A stretch of DNA of 43,554 nt from a virus: the IMG/VR virus record IMGVR_UViG_3300028920_000013, positions 1 to 43,554 of that record; one strand, written 5' to 3'. The translations under genes were made by a program, and so were the position numbers. Under the pieces are notes generated by a model. The model had not been told where the DNA came from, did not search any database, and saw only the letters and a program-made list of their open reading frames with translations. Of this stretch, positions 5,230 through 10,618 are shown one piece after another. Numbering within the stretch: position 1 is the first letter of the stretch; the number at the start of each line of letters is the position of its first letter.

Positions 5230-5517
5230 ATGGAAGACAAAGAAAAATGGGAAGATCAAATTGATCAACACGGCGAAGACGCCGTCAATGCCTATATTGA
5301 AATCGTTGGAAAAGATTATGCCGAGCCTGACGACTTTGACGAAGCCTACCAAGGACAATGGGACAGCGACGAAGATTTTGTACAAAACTTGTTGGAAAAC
5401 ACTGAAACGATCCCGGCTGACTTGCCGGCTTATATCTATATTGACTGGGAAGCAACAGCCCGAGATGTAATGATGGACTACTCCGAAGACAATGGGCATT
5501 ATTTTAGGAACCTTTAA
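5230..5517 (+). CDS. ArdA-like antirestriction protein, short form
   Basis: A strongly acidic 95-residue protein. The C-terminal region DLPAYIYIDWEATARDVMMD, followed by YSEDNGHYFRNL, matches the end of ArdA proteins as I know them (Tyr/Asp-rich, a YxDWEA-RD segment, then a G-Y-F-R-like ending). ArdA mimics bent DNA and blocks type I restriction-modification enzymes. Full ArdA is about 165 residues, so this is roughly one C-terminal domain; phages with such short forms may keep only the DNA-mimic part. Early expression behind the 5002 gene suits a function needed as soon as DNA enters. The family call is good; activity of the short form is inferred. Confidence 0.7.
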   Translation: MEDKEKWEDQIDQHGEDAVNAYIEIVGKDYAEPDDFDEAYQGQWDSDEDFVQNLLENTETIPADLPAYIYIDWEATARDVMMDYSEDNGHYFRNL

Positions 5518-5529
5518 GCCCTGACGGTT

Positions 5530-5593
5530 CCCCGGATCAATTCCGGGGTTCCGCTAGTTCTTAAGCTAGACCTTAACAATTAACTAAAAAACT
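5530..5593 (+). repeat. Stem-loop plus early leader, copy I
   Basis: CCCCGGA-TCAAT-TCCGGGG (5530-5548), then GCTAGTTCTTAAGCTAGACC, TTAACAATTAAC and ATG at 5594. CTTAAG occurs twice here, as if part of a leader had been duplicated. Confidence 0.8.
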
Positions 5594-6259
5594 ATGGAAG
5601 ACGTATTGAAGACAATCAATTATAAAGGTTGTCAAATCAAGATCTACCAAGATTTTGACTGTCAAAGCCCGGACGAATGGGGTAATAACGCGCTTTTCTT
5701 AACCGGCTGGCACCAAAGAGAATTTTGGGTTAACCGGGACGGATTTATGCCTGAAGACCTAGAAGACGCTGATCGTCAAAAGGAAATCAAAAAAGACTTT
5801 TACGTCTTTATGCTTGACGCCTACATACACAGTGGCGTAGCCTTGTCACTGACTACCGAGGGAATGCAATGTCCTTGGGACACTAGCCACAATATAGGCG
5901 CCATTTTCGTCAAGAAGTCTGAAGCTAAAACTAGAAAAGAAGCTGAAAAGCTAGCCCGGGGCTTACTTGAAAACTGGAACGACGCATTGTCCGGGAACGT
6001 TTATGGCTTTGTTACTGAAGATAAGAACAGCGAAATCATTGACTCCTGTTGGGGTTTTTACGGTGATCCCGAAAAGTCAGGCTTGATTGATGAAGCAAAA
6101 TCGTCCATTGACTACTTCGTCAAGTCAACAAAACCGTTTACTGTCAATGTTGATATTGAAGTTTTGGCAAAAGATCCGGCTGACGCCAAAGACAAAGCTA
6201 GCAACTTGCTAGGTGGCAAGATCAAAAAGTTTTGGGTTGGTGAAGTTACAAAGGTTTAA
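5594..6259 (+). CDS. Conserved phage/plasmid early protein, 221 aa
   Basis: The largest protein of the early array. The middle part (DAYIHSGVALSLTTEGMQCP, WDTSHNIGAIFVKK) and the later part (ENWNDALSGNVYGFVTED, then DSCWGFYGD) resemble a family I have seen often in phages and plasmids of Gram-positive bacteria, whose function is not established. The last 45 residues (KPFTVNVDIEVLAKDPADAK) look like a separate small beta domain that is also present at the end of the next gene. It is acidic overall. A role in host interaction or anti-defence would fit its place beside the ArdA-like gene, but this is inference. Confidence 0.7.
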   Translation: MEDVLKTINYKGCQIKIYQDFDCQSPDEWGNNALFLTGWHQREFWVNRDGFMPEDLEDADRQKEIKKDFYVFMLDAYIHSGVALSLTTEGMQCPWDTSHNIGAIFVKKSEAKTRKEAEKLARGLLENWNDALSGNVYGFVTEDKNSEIIDSCWGFYGDPEKSGLIDEAKSSIDYFVKSTKPFTVNVDIEVLAKDPADAKDKASNLLGGKIKKFWVGEVTKV

Positions 6260-6321
6260 GACCTGACCTTTACCTCGGACGCCGGGGTTTAGGCTAGTCC
6301 TTAAAAATTAACTAAAAAAGT
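6260..6321 (+). repeat. Stem-loop plus early leader, copy J
   Basis: CCTCGG-ACG-CCGGGG (6273-6287, one G-U pair), then GGCTAGTCCTTAAAAATTAA, CTAAAAAAGT and ATG at 6322. TTTAAG at the stop codon is complementary to CTTAA in the leader. Confidence 0.8.
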
Positions 6322-6672
6322 ATGATCAAAGAAAACCTTTGTGATAACTGCGGTAAATATCCGGTTACCACAAAAGACTGTCGGGAAGATGATTGTGGCG
6401 GGTATTCTAAAGTCTATTCTTGTCGGTATTGCGCCGGGCTTAATGACAAATGGCATTATAGAGTCCGGGCTGAAAACCTTGATCCAAAAGAAGTTTTAGG
6501 TGTGGAAGATGAAGCAGACACTTGGACAATTACCGTAAAGATGACTGTCTTTGCCGGGGATATGGACAAGGACAACGTAATAAGCAACGCCGAAAGCCTA
6601 CTGCCTGACTTGCTAGACGGCACTGACTTTACTGGAATTGCGGTTATTGACGCTAAAAGAGATGAAGTTTAA
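6322..6672 (+). CDS. Cys-rich early protein, 116 aa
   Basis: The N-terminal 45 residues contain Cys pairs in ENLCDNCGKYP and VYSCRYCAG with further Cys between (DCREDDC), which should form one or two zinc sites. The C-terminal part (WTITVKMTVFAGDMDKDNV, ending TGIAVIDAKRDEV) is an acidic alpha/beta domain resembling the end of the preceding 221-residue protein. It looks like a zinc-binding module joined to a domain shared by neighbouring early proteins. The function is unknown. Confidence 0.65.
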   Translation: MIKENLCDNCGKYPVTTKDCREDDCGGYSKVYSCRYCAGLNDKWHYRVRAENLDPKEVLGVEDEADTWTITVKMTVFAGDMDKDNVISNAESLLPDLLDGTDFTGIAVIDAKRDEV

Positions 6673-6734
6673 GTCCTGACGTTTACCTCGGGATCCGGGG
6701 TTTACGCTAGTCCTTAATAAATAACAAAAACATT
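6673..6734 (+). repeat. Stem-loop plus early leader, copy K
   Basis: CCTCGG-GAT-CCGGGG (6686-6700), then GCTAGTCCTTAATAAATAAC, AAAAACATT and ATG at 6735. It shares the CTGACGTTTACCTCGG arm with copy J, so these two copies are the closest pair. Confidence 0.8.
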
Positions 6735-6917
6735 ATGAAAAAAGTTTTTAGAGTCCACTATTATTTTGACGGATCCGGTTATGTTGATATTGAAGCCGAG
6801 TCAAAAGAACAAGCCGAAGAAAGATTTTTTGATGGTGATTTTGAAAATGAAGAAGAATGGGGCGATCAATACAACATTGAAAACGTCACCGAGCCATTAG
6901 AAGAAAAAGCACACTAA
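6735..6917 (+). CDS. Small acidic protein, possibly DpnD/PcfM-like
   Basis: A 60-residue protein with the pattern VFRVHYYFDGSGYVDIEAES followed by KEQAEERF and an acidic tail. A short beta hairpin with an 'ESKEQAEE' helix is typical of small DpnD/PcfM-type proteins of phages and mobile elements. That family has no settled function. It is the last gene behind a leader of the standard type before the next promoter. Confidence 0.5.
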   Translation: MKKVFRVHYYFDGSGYVDIEAESKEQAEERFFDGDFENEEEWGDQYNIENVTEPLEEKAH

Positions 6918-6927
6918 CGAAATGAGC

Positions 6928-7024
6928 TGGGGCTTAATTGTCCCGGCTTGTTAAAAAGAAAAGAGAATCAGCGCTAGAAAAACCGCTAAATTAAGTACTA
7001 TAAGTCAATAATATTGGGTTTTTC
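6928..7024. terminator. Hairpins closing the first early unit
   Basis: AGCTGGG and CCCGGCT (about 6929-6953) form a GC-rich stem. Further on, GAAAAACC (6977-6984) pairs perfectly with GGTTTTTC (7017-7024), leaving U-rich and A-rich flanks. One or both probably end transcription from the 3217 promoter just before the new promoter at 7055. Confidence 0.45.
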
Positions 7025-7054
7025 AAATGTGACTAAACTGTTGATAAAATATAC

Positions 7055-7083
7055 TTGACAACACTATATAATTAGATTAAAAT
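7055..7083 (+). promoter_or_regulatory. Second early promoter
   Basis: TTGACA (7055-7060), a 17-bp spacer and TAAAAT (7078-7083), with a start near 7090. It is followed by a shortened leader, TCTAATCCTTAAC and TAAAAAACT, before ATG at 7113. Confidence 0.75.
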
Positions 7084-7112
7084 AATAGTATCTAATCCTT
7101 AACTAAAAAACT

Positions 7113-7298
7113 ATGTTCAACAAAAAAAAGACTTCAAAACCTAATATCCAAATCTATTGTAAGGTTAGTGTCAACCACACAATAGATCAAGAAGACTTTT
7201 ATTCTGTCAAAACCTTTGACGACTTCAAGTCGGCTTTGAAATATCTTGAAGAAAAGGAAAGTATTTTTCCGGCAATGCCGGAAGACAAGCAATCTTAA
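7113..7298 (+). CDS. Small early protein, 61 aa
   Basis: Basic N-terminus (FNKKKTSKPN) followed by a small alpha/beta pattern (IQIYCKVSVNHTIDQEDFYS) and a Lys/Glu helix. It is not recognised. Its reading frame ends inside a perfect 12-bp hairpin (7283-7311), with the TAA in the loop. The 3' region carries the antisense copy of the early leader, so this message may be as important for its RNA tail as for its protein. Confidence 0.55.
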   Translation: MFNKKKTSKPNIQIYCKVSVNHTIDQEDFYSVKTFDDFKSALKYLEEKESIFPAMPEDKQS

Positions 7299-7311
7299 TG
7301 ATTGCTTGTCT
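7283..7311 (+). terminator. 12-bp hairpin with the stop codon in its loop
   Basis: AGACAAGCAATC (7283-7294), loop TTAAT and GATTGCTTGTCT (7300-7311). The TAA of the 7113 gene lies in the loop. There is no U-run, so it may protect the 3' end or be a processing site and need not terminate transcription. Confidence 0.6.
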
Positions 7312-7402
7312 AGCCTGACGTTAAAAGACTTGCGATCGCGAGCAACATAAATCAGTCGCATAGTTTATGTTAATTGTTAAGGACAATCTCTTGTCGGGCT
7401 AG
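7310..7402 (+). ncRNA. Multi-hairpin RNA with an antisense copy of the early leader
   Basis: An outer stem CTAGCC/GGCTAG (7310-7315 with 7397-7402) encloses a CTTGCG/CGCGAG hairpin, AACATAAA/TTTATGTT (7344-7351 with 7364-7371) and ATTGT-TAAGG-ACAAT (7373-7387). Bases 7369-7384 (GTTAATTGTTAAGGAC) are the exact reverse complement of the leader core at 3518-3533 and pair with the other leader copies with few mismatches. The loop TAAGG would be free to meet CCTTA of the leaders. It is probably transcribed from the 7055 promoter as a 3' UTR. Confidence 0.5.
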
Positions 7403-7431
7403 GCAAATAATTATTAAGTAGATTATGAAAT

Positions 7432-7641
7432 ATGAAAACGATCAGCGTAAAAACCCGGGCTGAAAAAGTAAAGTTTATTGCTGAAGAACTATTAGCAAAT
7501 CCTTATCACCCAGAAAAAGACAATTTAAGCGACGTTATGGCTGATGTTGAGCAGTGGAGTGACGACGACATTGATTTATTTTTGTTTCAAATGCTGGACG
7601 GTGATATTAGTCAAGACGAAATTGCTAATGAACGAAATTAA
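7432..7641 (+). CDS. Small acidic helical protein, 69 aa
   Basis: Begins MKTISVKTRAEKVKFIAEEL and ends with an acidic segment (WSDDDIDLFLFQMLDGDISQ). Helices predominate and there is no metal site or membrane span. It is not recognised. The conserved early leader is missing here, and base composition becomes AT-rich from this gene on. The stop is one base from the chosen start of the nuclease gene. Confidence 0.55.
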   Translation: MKTISVKTRAEKVKFIAEELLANPYHPEKDNLSDVMADVEQWSDDDIDLFLFQMLDGDISQDEIANERN

Positions 7642-7642
7642 A

Positions 7643-8179
7643 ATGTTTAATGTTGAACCAACAACCGAGCAAAAAAAATATGCTTGGCAACAGGTTACTG
7701 ATTATAATTTTGGTAAAAGAGGTATTTTTGACGGCAAAAAAAAACAACAATATGCTGGTATTTTAGCTCAAACAGTAATGGCAGATAATATCGAATACCC
7801 AAGACCTAATGGAAAAGACGGATTTGACAATGGAATTGACTTTATTATTCATAATATAAAATGTGATTTAAAAGTTACCGGTAGAGAATATTATATGAAA
7901 AATCATTATTCTCATAACATTGTTGCTAGTCAATTAAGCTATGAAACAGAAATTTACATACTAGGATCAGTTAATTACAAAACTGGAATAATAACTTACT
8001 GTGGTTTAATTAGAAAAGACCAAATGAAAAGATATTTTCACCCAGCCGGAACAATTAGAACAAGAGATGACGGCACAACATTTACTTACAAAGTAGCGTC
8101 TTATGACGTTCCCCAGTCAGATTTACACCAAATAAAAAATTGGCTTGATATAATTTGGGGAGTTGATCAAATATTATAA
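7643..8179 (+). CDS. PD-(D/E)XK-like nuclease
   Basis: A 178-residue protein with the order GFDNGIDFIIHN (Asp66) and then CDLKV (Asp75, Lys77), the D-x(n)-DxK core of the PD-(D/E)XK nuclease fold. A preceding helix (GILAQTVMADN) is in the right place for the first core helix. The fold includes restriction enzymes, resolvases and recombination exonucleases, and I cannot tell which this is. Start at ATG 7643, one base after the previous stop; an in-frame ATG at 7628 overlapping the upstream gene is also possible. It may degrade host DNA or help recombination along with the RusA-like protein. Confidence 0.6.
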   Translation: MFNVEPTTEQKKYAWQQVTDYNFGKRGIFDGKKKQQYAGILAQTVMADNIEYPRPNGKDGFDNGIDFIIHNIKCDLKVTGREYYMKNHYSHNIVASQLSYETEIYILGSVNYKTGIITYCGLIRKDQMKRYFHPAGTIRTRDDGTTFTYKVASYDVPQSDLHQIKNWLDIIWGVDQIL

Positions 8180-8194
8180 ATAAACTTTAATAGT

Positions 8195-8527
8195 ATGACT
8201 AAAACCTATTCACTACAACGAACAATCAATCTTAAACGGATAACAGGGATTGATATGTTTGAAAACACTAAATTTACGGTCGAAGGTTGCGCTTCACCTA
8301 AAGAAGCTGAAAAAGAGATTGAAGATTGGGTTGAAGATTATATTACCCGAAAGAAAAAAGAATTTGAAGCCAAGAAAAATGAAATTCTAGAAGCTAAAAA
8401 AAATAAACCACCTTTTGAAGGCAATGAGTTTAATAAAAAAGACTCAATCGTTAGCGAAGCACAACGCGCCAGACATTTAGCTAAAGGTGGAAAAGATTAC
8501 GAACCTAAAAAAACAATTAAAATCTAA
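8195..8527 (+). CDS. Lys/Glu-rich early protein, 110 aa
   Basis: The N-terminal 50 residues look like a small beta domain (SLQRTINLKRITGIDMFENT). A long charged helix (residues 50-80) and a basic end (KGGKDYEPKKTIKI) follow. It is not recognised. Its last 20 bases and the following start region are duplicated at 8920-8952, as if the next gene had been inserted with a short duplication. Confidence 0.55.
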   Translation: MTKTYSLQRTINLKRITGIDMFENTKFTVEGCASPKEAEKEIEDWVEDYITRKKKEFEAKKNEILEAKKNKPPFEGNEFNKKDSIVSEAQRARHLAKGGKDYEPKKTIKI

Positions 8528-8537
8528 AATTATGTTC
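8505..8537 (+). repeat. 33-bp direct repeat, left copy
   Basis: Identical to 8920-8952. It covers the end of the 8195 gene (KKTIKI and stop) and a start codon with ATGTTC. After this copy the frame closes after ten codons (MFLVGQENIK), so it is a dead start. Confidence 0.8.
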
Positions 8538-8610
8538 CTAGTAGGTCAAGAAAATATTAAATAAATAACTAACCCTATAAAGTAAATAATCTAACTAATA
8601 AATAGAGAGT

Positions 8611-8862
8611 ATGTATTTTCCAAGTCAAAAAGACTTATTAAAAAATAGTTTTCCAAGATTATCAGAAGCTGAATTAAATTTGATTGACAGACAATGGACA
8701 CTTCAATTCAAAAGAAATGATTGTAAGTGGTGGCAAGTGATTAAAAAGATAAAATTAAATTATCAACTTAATAAATATAAAGATATTATTTTCGGAATTG
8801 GAATAGAAACAGCTTTAACTGATTTAGAAAAATGTGGAATAATTAAACAATCTAACCAATAA
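8611..8862 (+). CDS. Small protein inside a duplicated segment, 83 aa
   Basis: Starts MYFPSQKDLLKNSFPRLSEA, with GAGAG just before ATG as a weak ribosome site. It is mostly helical with several Trp and Lys and no membrane segment. It is not recognised. It lies between two 33-bp direct repeats (8505 and 8920), so it may have entered by a duplication or recombination event that split the normal junction between the 8195 and 8947 genes. Confidence 0.55.
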   Translation: MYFPSQKDLLKNSFPRLSEAELNLIDRQWTLQFKRNDCKWWQVIKKIKLNYQLNKYKDIIFGIGIETALTDLEKCGIIKQSNQ

Positions 8863-8919
8863 ATAGAGATATAAAAGATGATAAAATAAAATCTAATCTT
8901 GAGGAAAATAAATTTGAAG

Positions 8920-8952
8920 CTAAAAAAACAATTAAAATCTAAAATTATGTTC
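8920..8952 (+). repeat. 33-bp direct repeat, right copy
   Basis: Identical to 8505-8537. Here the start codon leads into the intact 8947 gene. Confidence 0.8.
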
Positions 8953-9297
8953 AACAAAGACTTATTCATTAAATACCAAGAGTTCACAAGTCAGATTAAA
9001 GAATTAGAAAGTCAAAAGAAAATTATTGCTGATGAAATTTTATCTGAAATGAAAAAGATTAACGCTGATAAAGTTCAATCTGACTTCGGTAGCTTTTCAG
9101 TTGCCACTAGAAAAACTTATGAATTTATTGCCAGCGCCAAAATGAAAATTGATAGCGCTAAAAATAAAGTCAAAGATTTAGAAGCTGAAGCTATTAGGGA
9201 AGGATTAGCCAAAGAAAAGGTAACTGAATCAATTAGATTCACACCTAAAAGATCAAAATCTGGATCTGGAGATGAAGCTATTGACAATTTAATATAG
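8947..9297 (+). CDS. Coiled-coil early protein, 116 aa
   Basis: Residues 5-50 form a heptad-like helix (FIKYQEFTSQIKELESQKKI). A beta pair around DKVQSDFGSFSVATRKTYEF follows, then a second helix and a basic Ser/Gly tail. This layout resembles small phage proteins of the Gp157/Siphovirus type that bind DNA or a recombinase, but I cannot place it firmly. I chose ATG 8947 over a TTG 48 bases upstream because it follows the AAAATT context seen in other genes here. It ends at the predicted promoter of the 9317 RNA. Confidence 0.6.
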   Translation: MFNKDLFIKYQEFTSQIKELESQKKIIADEILSEMKKINADKVQSDFGSFSVATRKTYEFIASAKMKIDSAKNKVKDLEAEAIREGLAKEKVTESIRFTPKRSKSGSGDEAIDNLI

Positions 9298-9310
9298 ATT
9301 GTAATATCAT
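9281..9310 (+). promoter_or_regulatory. Promoter for the 9317 RNA
   Basis: TTGACA (9281-9286), an 18-bp spacer and TATCAT (9305-9310). It lies in the last codons of the 8947 gene. The predicted start near 9317 is the first base of a structured RNA. Confidence 0.45.
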
Positions 9311-9316
9311 TAATAA

Positions 9317-9421
9317 ATAGAGGAGCAAATGTAATAATAGTCTGCGGGTAACTATCCGTTAGTTGTCTGCGGACTTTTCCAAGAAAACCGTTACAAGTTT
9401 GCTCCTTAAGACGGTTTTTTT
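9317..9421 (+). ncRNA. Candidate structured RNA with terminator, about 105 nt
   Basis: AGGAGCAAA (9321-9329) near the 5' end pairs perfectly with TTTGCTCCT (9398-9406). The latter sits in the loop of the terminator stem AAAACCGT (9384-9391) with ACGGTTTT (9411-9418) followed by TTT, so the two stems form a pseudoknot or compete. GTCTGCGG occurs twice between them. AGGAG is followed by ATGTAA, a start directly followed by a stop, so nothing is translated. No gene follows within 360 bases. It may be a small regulatory RNA; the family is not recognised. Confidence 0.5.
9384..9421 (+). terminator. Intrinsic terminator of the 9317 RNA
   Basis: An 8-bp stem AAAACCGT/ACGGTTTT with a 19-nt loop and a T-run of seven (9415-9421). 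Confidence 0.65.
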
Positions 9422-9434
9422 GGTATATACAATG

Positions 9435-9580
9435 TATATTCAGCCGGGATCAGTAACTCACGGCTATAAATATGAGTGGCTGAAAAGGTCAAATGATTAT
9501 CTCACTCCCCCCATTAGTAAGTAAAATCGCCAAATTTATTTATTAATGGAGTGAGTGAATTACCCGGCACATTTGACTGA
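9435..9580 (+). ncRNA. Candidate structured region with crossing stems
   Basis: Perfect inverted repeats are nested and crossed here. TTCAGCC (9439-9445) pairs with GGCTGAA (9478-9484). GCCGGG (9443-9448) pairs with CCCGGC (9563-9568). GTCAAATG (9488-9495) pairs with CATTTGAC (9570-9577), and CTCACTCC (9501-9508) with GGAGTGAG (9548-9555). The first two compete for three bases, and the second crosses the third. There is no open frame. It could be an RNA or a DNA structure or binding site. Confidence 0.45.
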
Positions 9581-9786
9581 TAACAGTTAAAAATAGCTAA
9601 TCTTGGGTAGGAAAGGCTAGGATTAACAGGAATATACTAAATAAACTAGCTTTTTCCTAGCTTCTATGGGGGTAGTATGTCGGGTTGTGGATAAATTAAC
9701 TATATAGTTTATATAATTTATGCTATAATACCTAATAGATATAAGATCCATTGCGATCAAATAATAATTAATGAAATGAAATCATT
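9581..9786 (+). promoter_or_regulatory. Leader and promoter region of the SSB-like gene
   Basis: No gene is visible. CTAGGA (about 9635) can pair with TCCTAG (about 9655), a DnaA box TGTGGATAA lies at 9686-9694 on the opposite strand, and an extended -10 element TGCTATAAT (9721-9729) lacks a good -35. RNA from it would start near 9736 and read the 9787 gene. The DnaA box just upstream may regulate it. Confidence 0.5.
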
Positions 9787-10182
9787 ATGCCAAATGAAAC
9801 AGCCCAACAAATGTTGGAAGACAAAAAGAAGCGATCTCCTTTCTTGACTTTATCTGACGGTGAAGAACAAGAAGGTAAAATCTTGGAGATCAAAAACATC
9901 ACTAAAGCAGGTTTTAGTGGTGAAGAAGAAGATTTTTTGAGAGTTGTTCTTGAATGTAACATTGAAGGTGTCGGTGTTATTAAAAAGAACTTTGATAACT
10001 CCTCAAAGAAATGGTTAGAAGAAGTAGTCAAAAAAGAAATTGACACCGGTGATATTATTAAGATTAGCCGGGAAGGTGAAAGGACCAAGACTACTTATAC
10101 TATTGATATAATCAGTAAGGGTGATGGAAATGAACCGGCTCAATCAACAGATGAGATTAAACCAGAAGATATACCAATGTAA
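9787..10182 (+). CDS. Single-stranded-DNA-binding-like protein, 131 aa
   Basis: A beta-rich protein (GEEQEGKILEIKNITKAGFS, LRVVLECNIEGVGVIKKNF, TYTIDIISKGD) that would suit an OB fold, with a flexible acidic tail ending EIKPEDIPM. An acidic tail with a terminal hydrophobic tip is the docking peptide of bacterial SSBs and of many phage ssDNA-binding proteins. Such a protein would protect single strands during replication and recruit host factors, fitting a phage without its own polymerase. It lies just upstream of the 3D-domain gene and near the RusA-like gene. Similarity is structural reasoning, not a clear family match. Confidence 0.5.
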   Translation: MPNETAQQMLEDKKKRSPFLTLSDGEEQEGKILEIKNITKAGFSGEEEDFLRVVLECNIEGVGVIKKNFDNSSKKWLEEVVKKEIDTGDIIKISREGERTKTTYTIDIISKGDGNEPAQSTDEIKPEDIPM

Positions 10183-10183
10183 T

Positions 10184-10597
10184 ATGAAGTCATCAGTAGG
10201 GGGATTGATAATTATAATTTTGGCGACGCTGATTGGTGTTGCAGTTATCAATTCCTCTTACTATGACGCAATAACTTTTGTTGATAGTCCTAAAGTAAAA
10301 ATTCCAAAAATAAAATATGTTATATTATTATCACAAATCATTTATGGATACTCATCAACACCTGATCAAACAGATTCAACACCTTTCACAACAGCTAACG
10401 GAAAAAGAGTCAGAAGAGGTATTATTGCTAATAACTGCTATGATTATGGAACAAAAATACGAATTAAAGATAGGACATATATAGTAGAAGACAGAATGAA
10501 TGCTAGGTATGGTTGTGACGTATTTGACATTTGGTTTACAACTAGACAGGAAGCTAAAAATTGGGGAAAACAAATATTAGATATTAAAATTTATTAA
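10184..10597 (+). CDS. Membrane-anchored 3D-domain (RlpA-like) protein
   Basis: Residues 7-22 are a membrane anchor or signal segment. The outer domain has the signature YGYSSTPDQTDSTPFTTANG, then RRGIIANNCYDYGTKIRI, VEDRMNARYGC and FDIWFTTRQEAKNWG, the double-psi beta-barrel '3D' domain with its conserved Asp residues (Asp103, Asp112, Asp115). Relatives act on or bind peptidoglycan (MltA and RlpA type). The exact wording of the motif is what I recall from Patescibacteria cell-envelope proteins, a hint of the host. Start at 10184, one base after the SSB-like stop. It could help lysis or remodel the host wall, though it lies with early genes. Confidence 0.75.
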   Translation: MKSSVGGLIIIILATLIGVAVINSSYYDAITFVDSPKVKIPKIKYVILLSQIIYGYSSTPDQTDSTPFTTANGKRVRRGIIANNCYDYGTKIRIKDRTYIVEDRMNARYGCDVFDIWFTTRQEAKNWGKQILDIKIY

Positions 10598-10618
10598 TTA
10601 TATAAAAATCAAATAAAA

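Noticed and set aside
3489-6734. Integron attC sites
   Set aside because: The stem-loops between small genes suggested it, but the attC core boxes (RYYYAAC and GTTRRRY) do not fit at the expected places and no integrase is visible.
3266-7112. CRISPR-like array
   Set aside because: The repeats are spaced by whole genes of different length, differ from one another and contain start signals. No cas gene is near.
7134-7361. Minus-strand frame of 75 codons
   Set aside because: It is a shadow of the 7113 gene and its hairpins, with no promoter or start context.
10121-10183. N-terminal extension of the 3D-domain protein
   Set aside because: It lies wholly within the SSB-like gene in another frame. 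ATG 10184 gives a normal basic start and membrane anchor.
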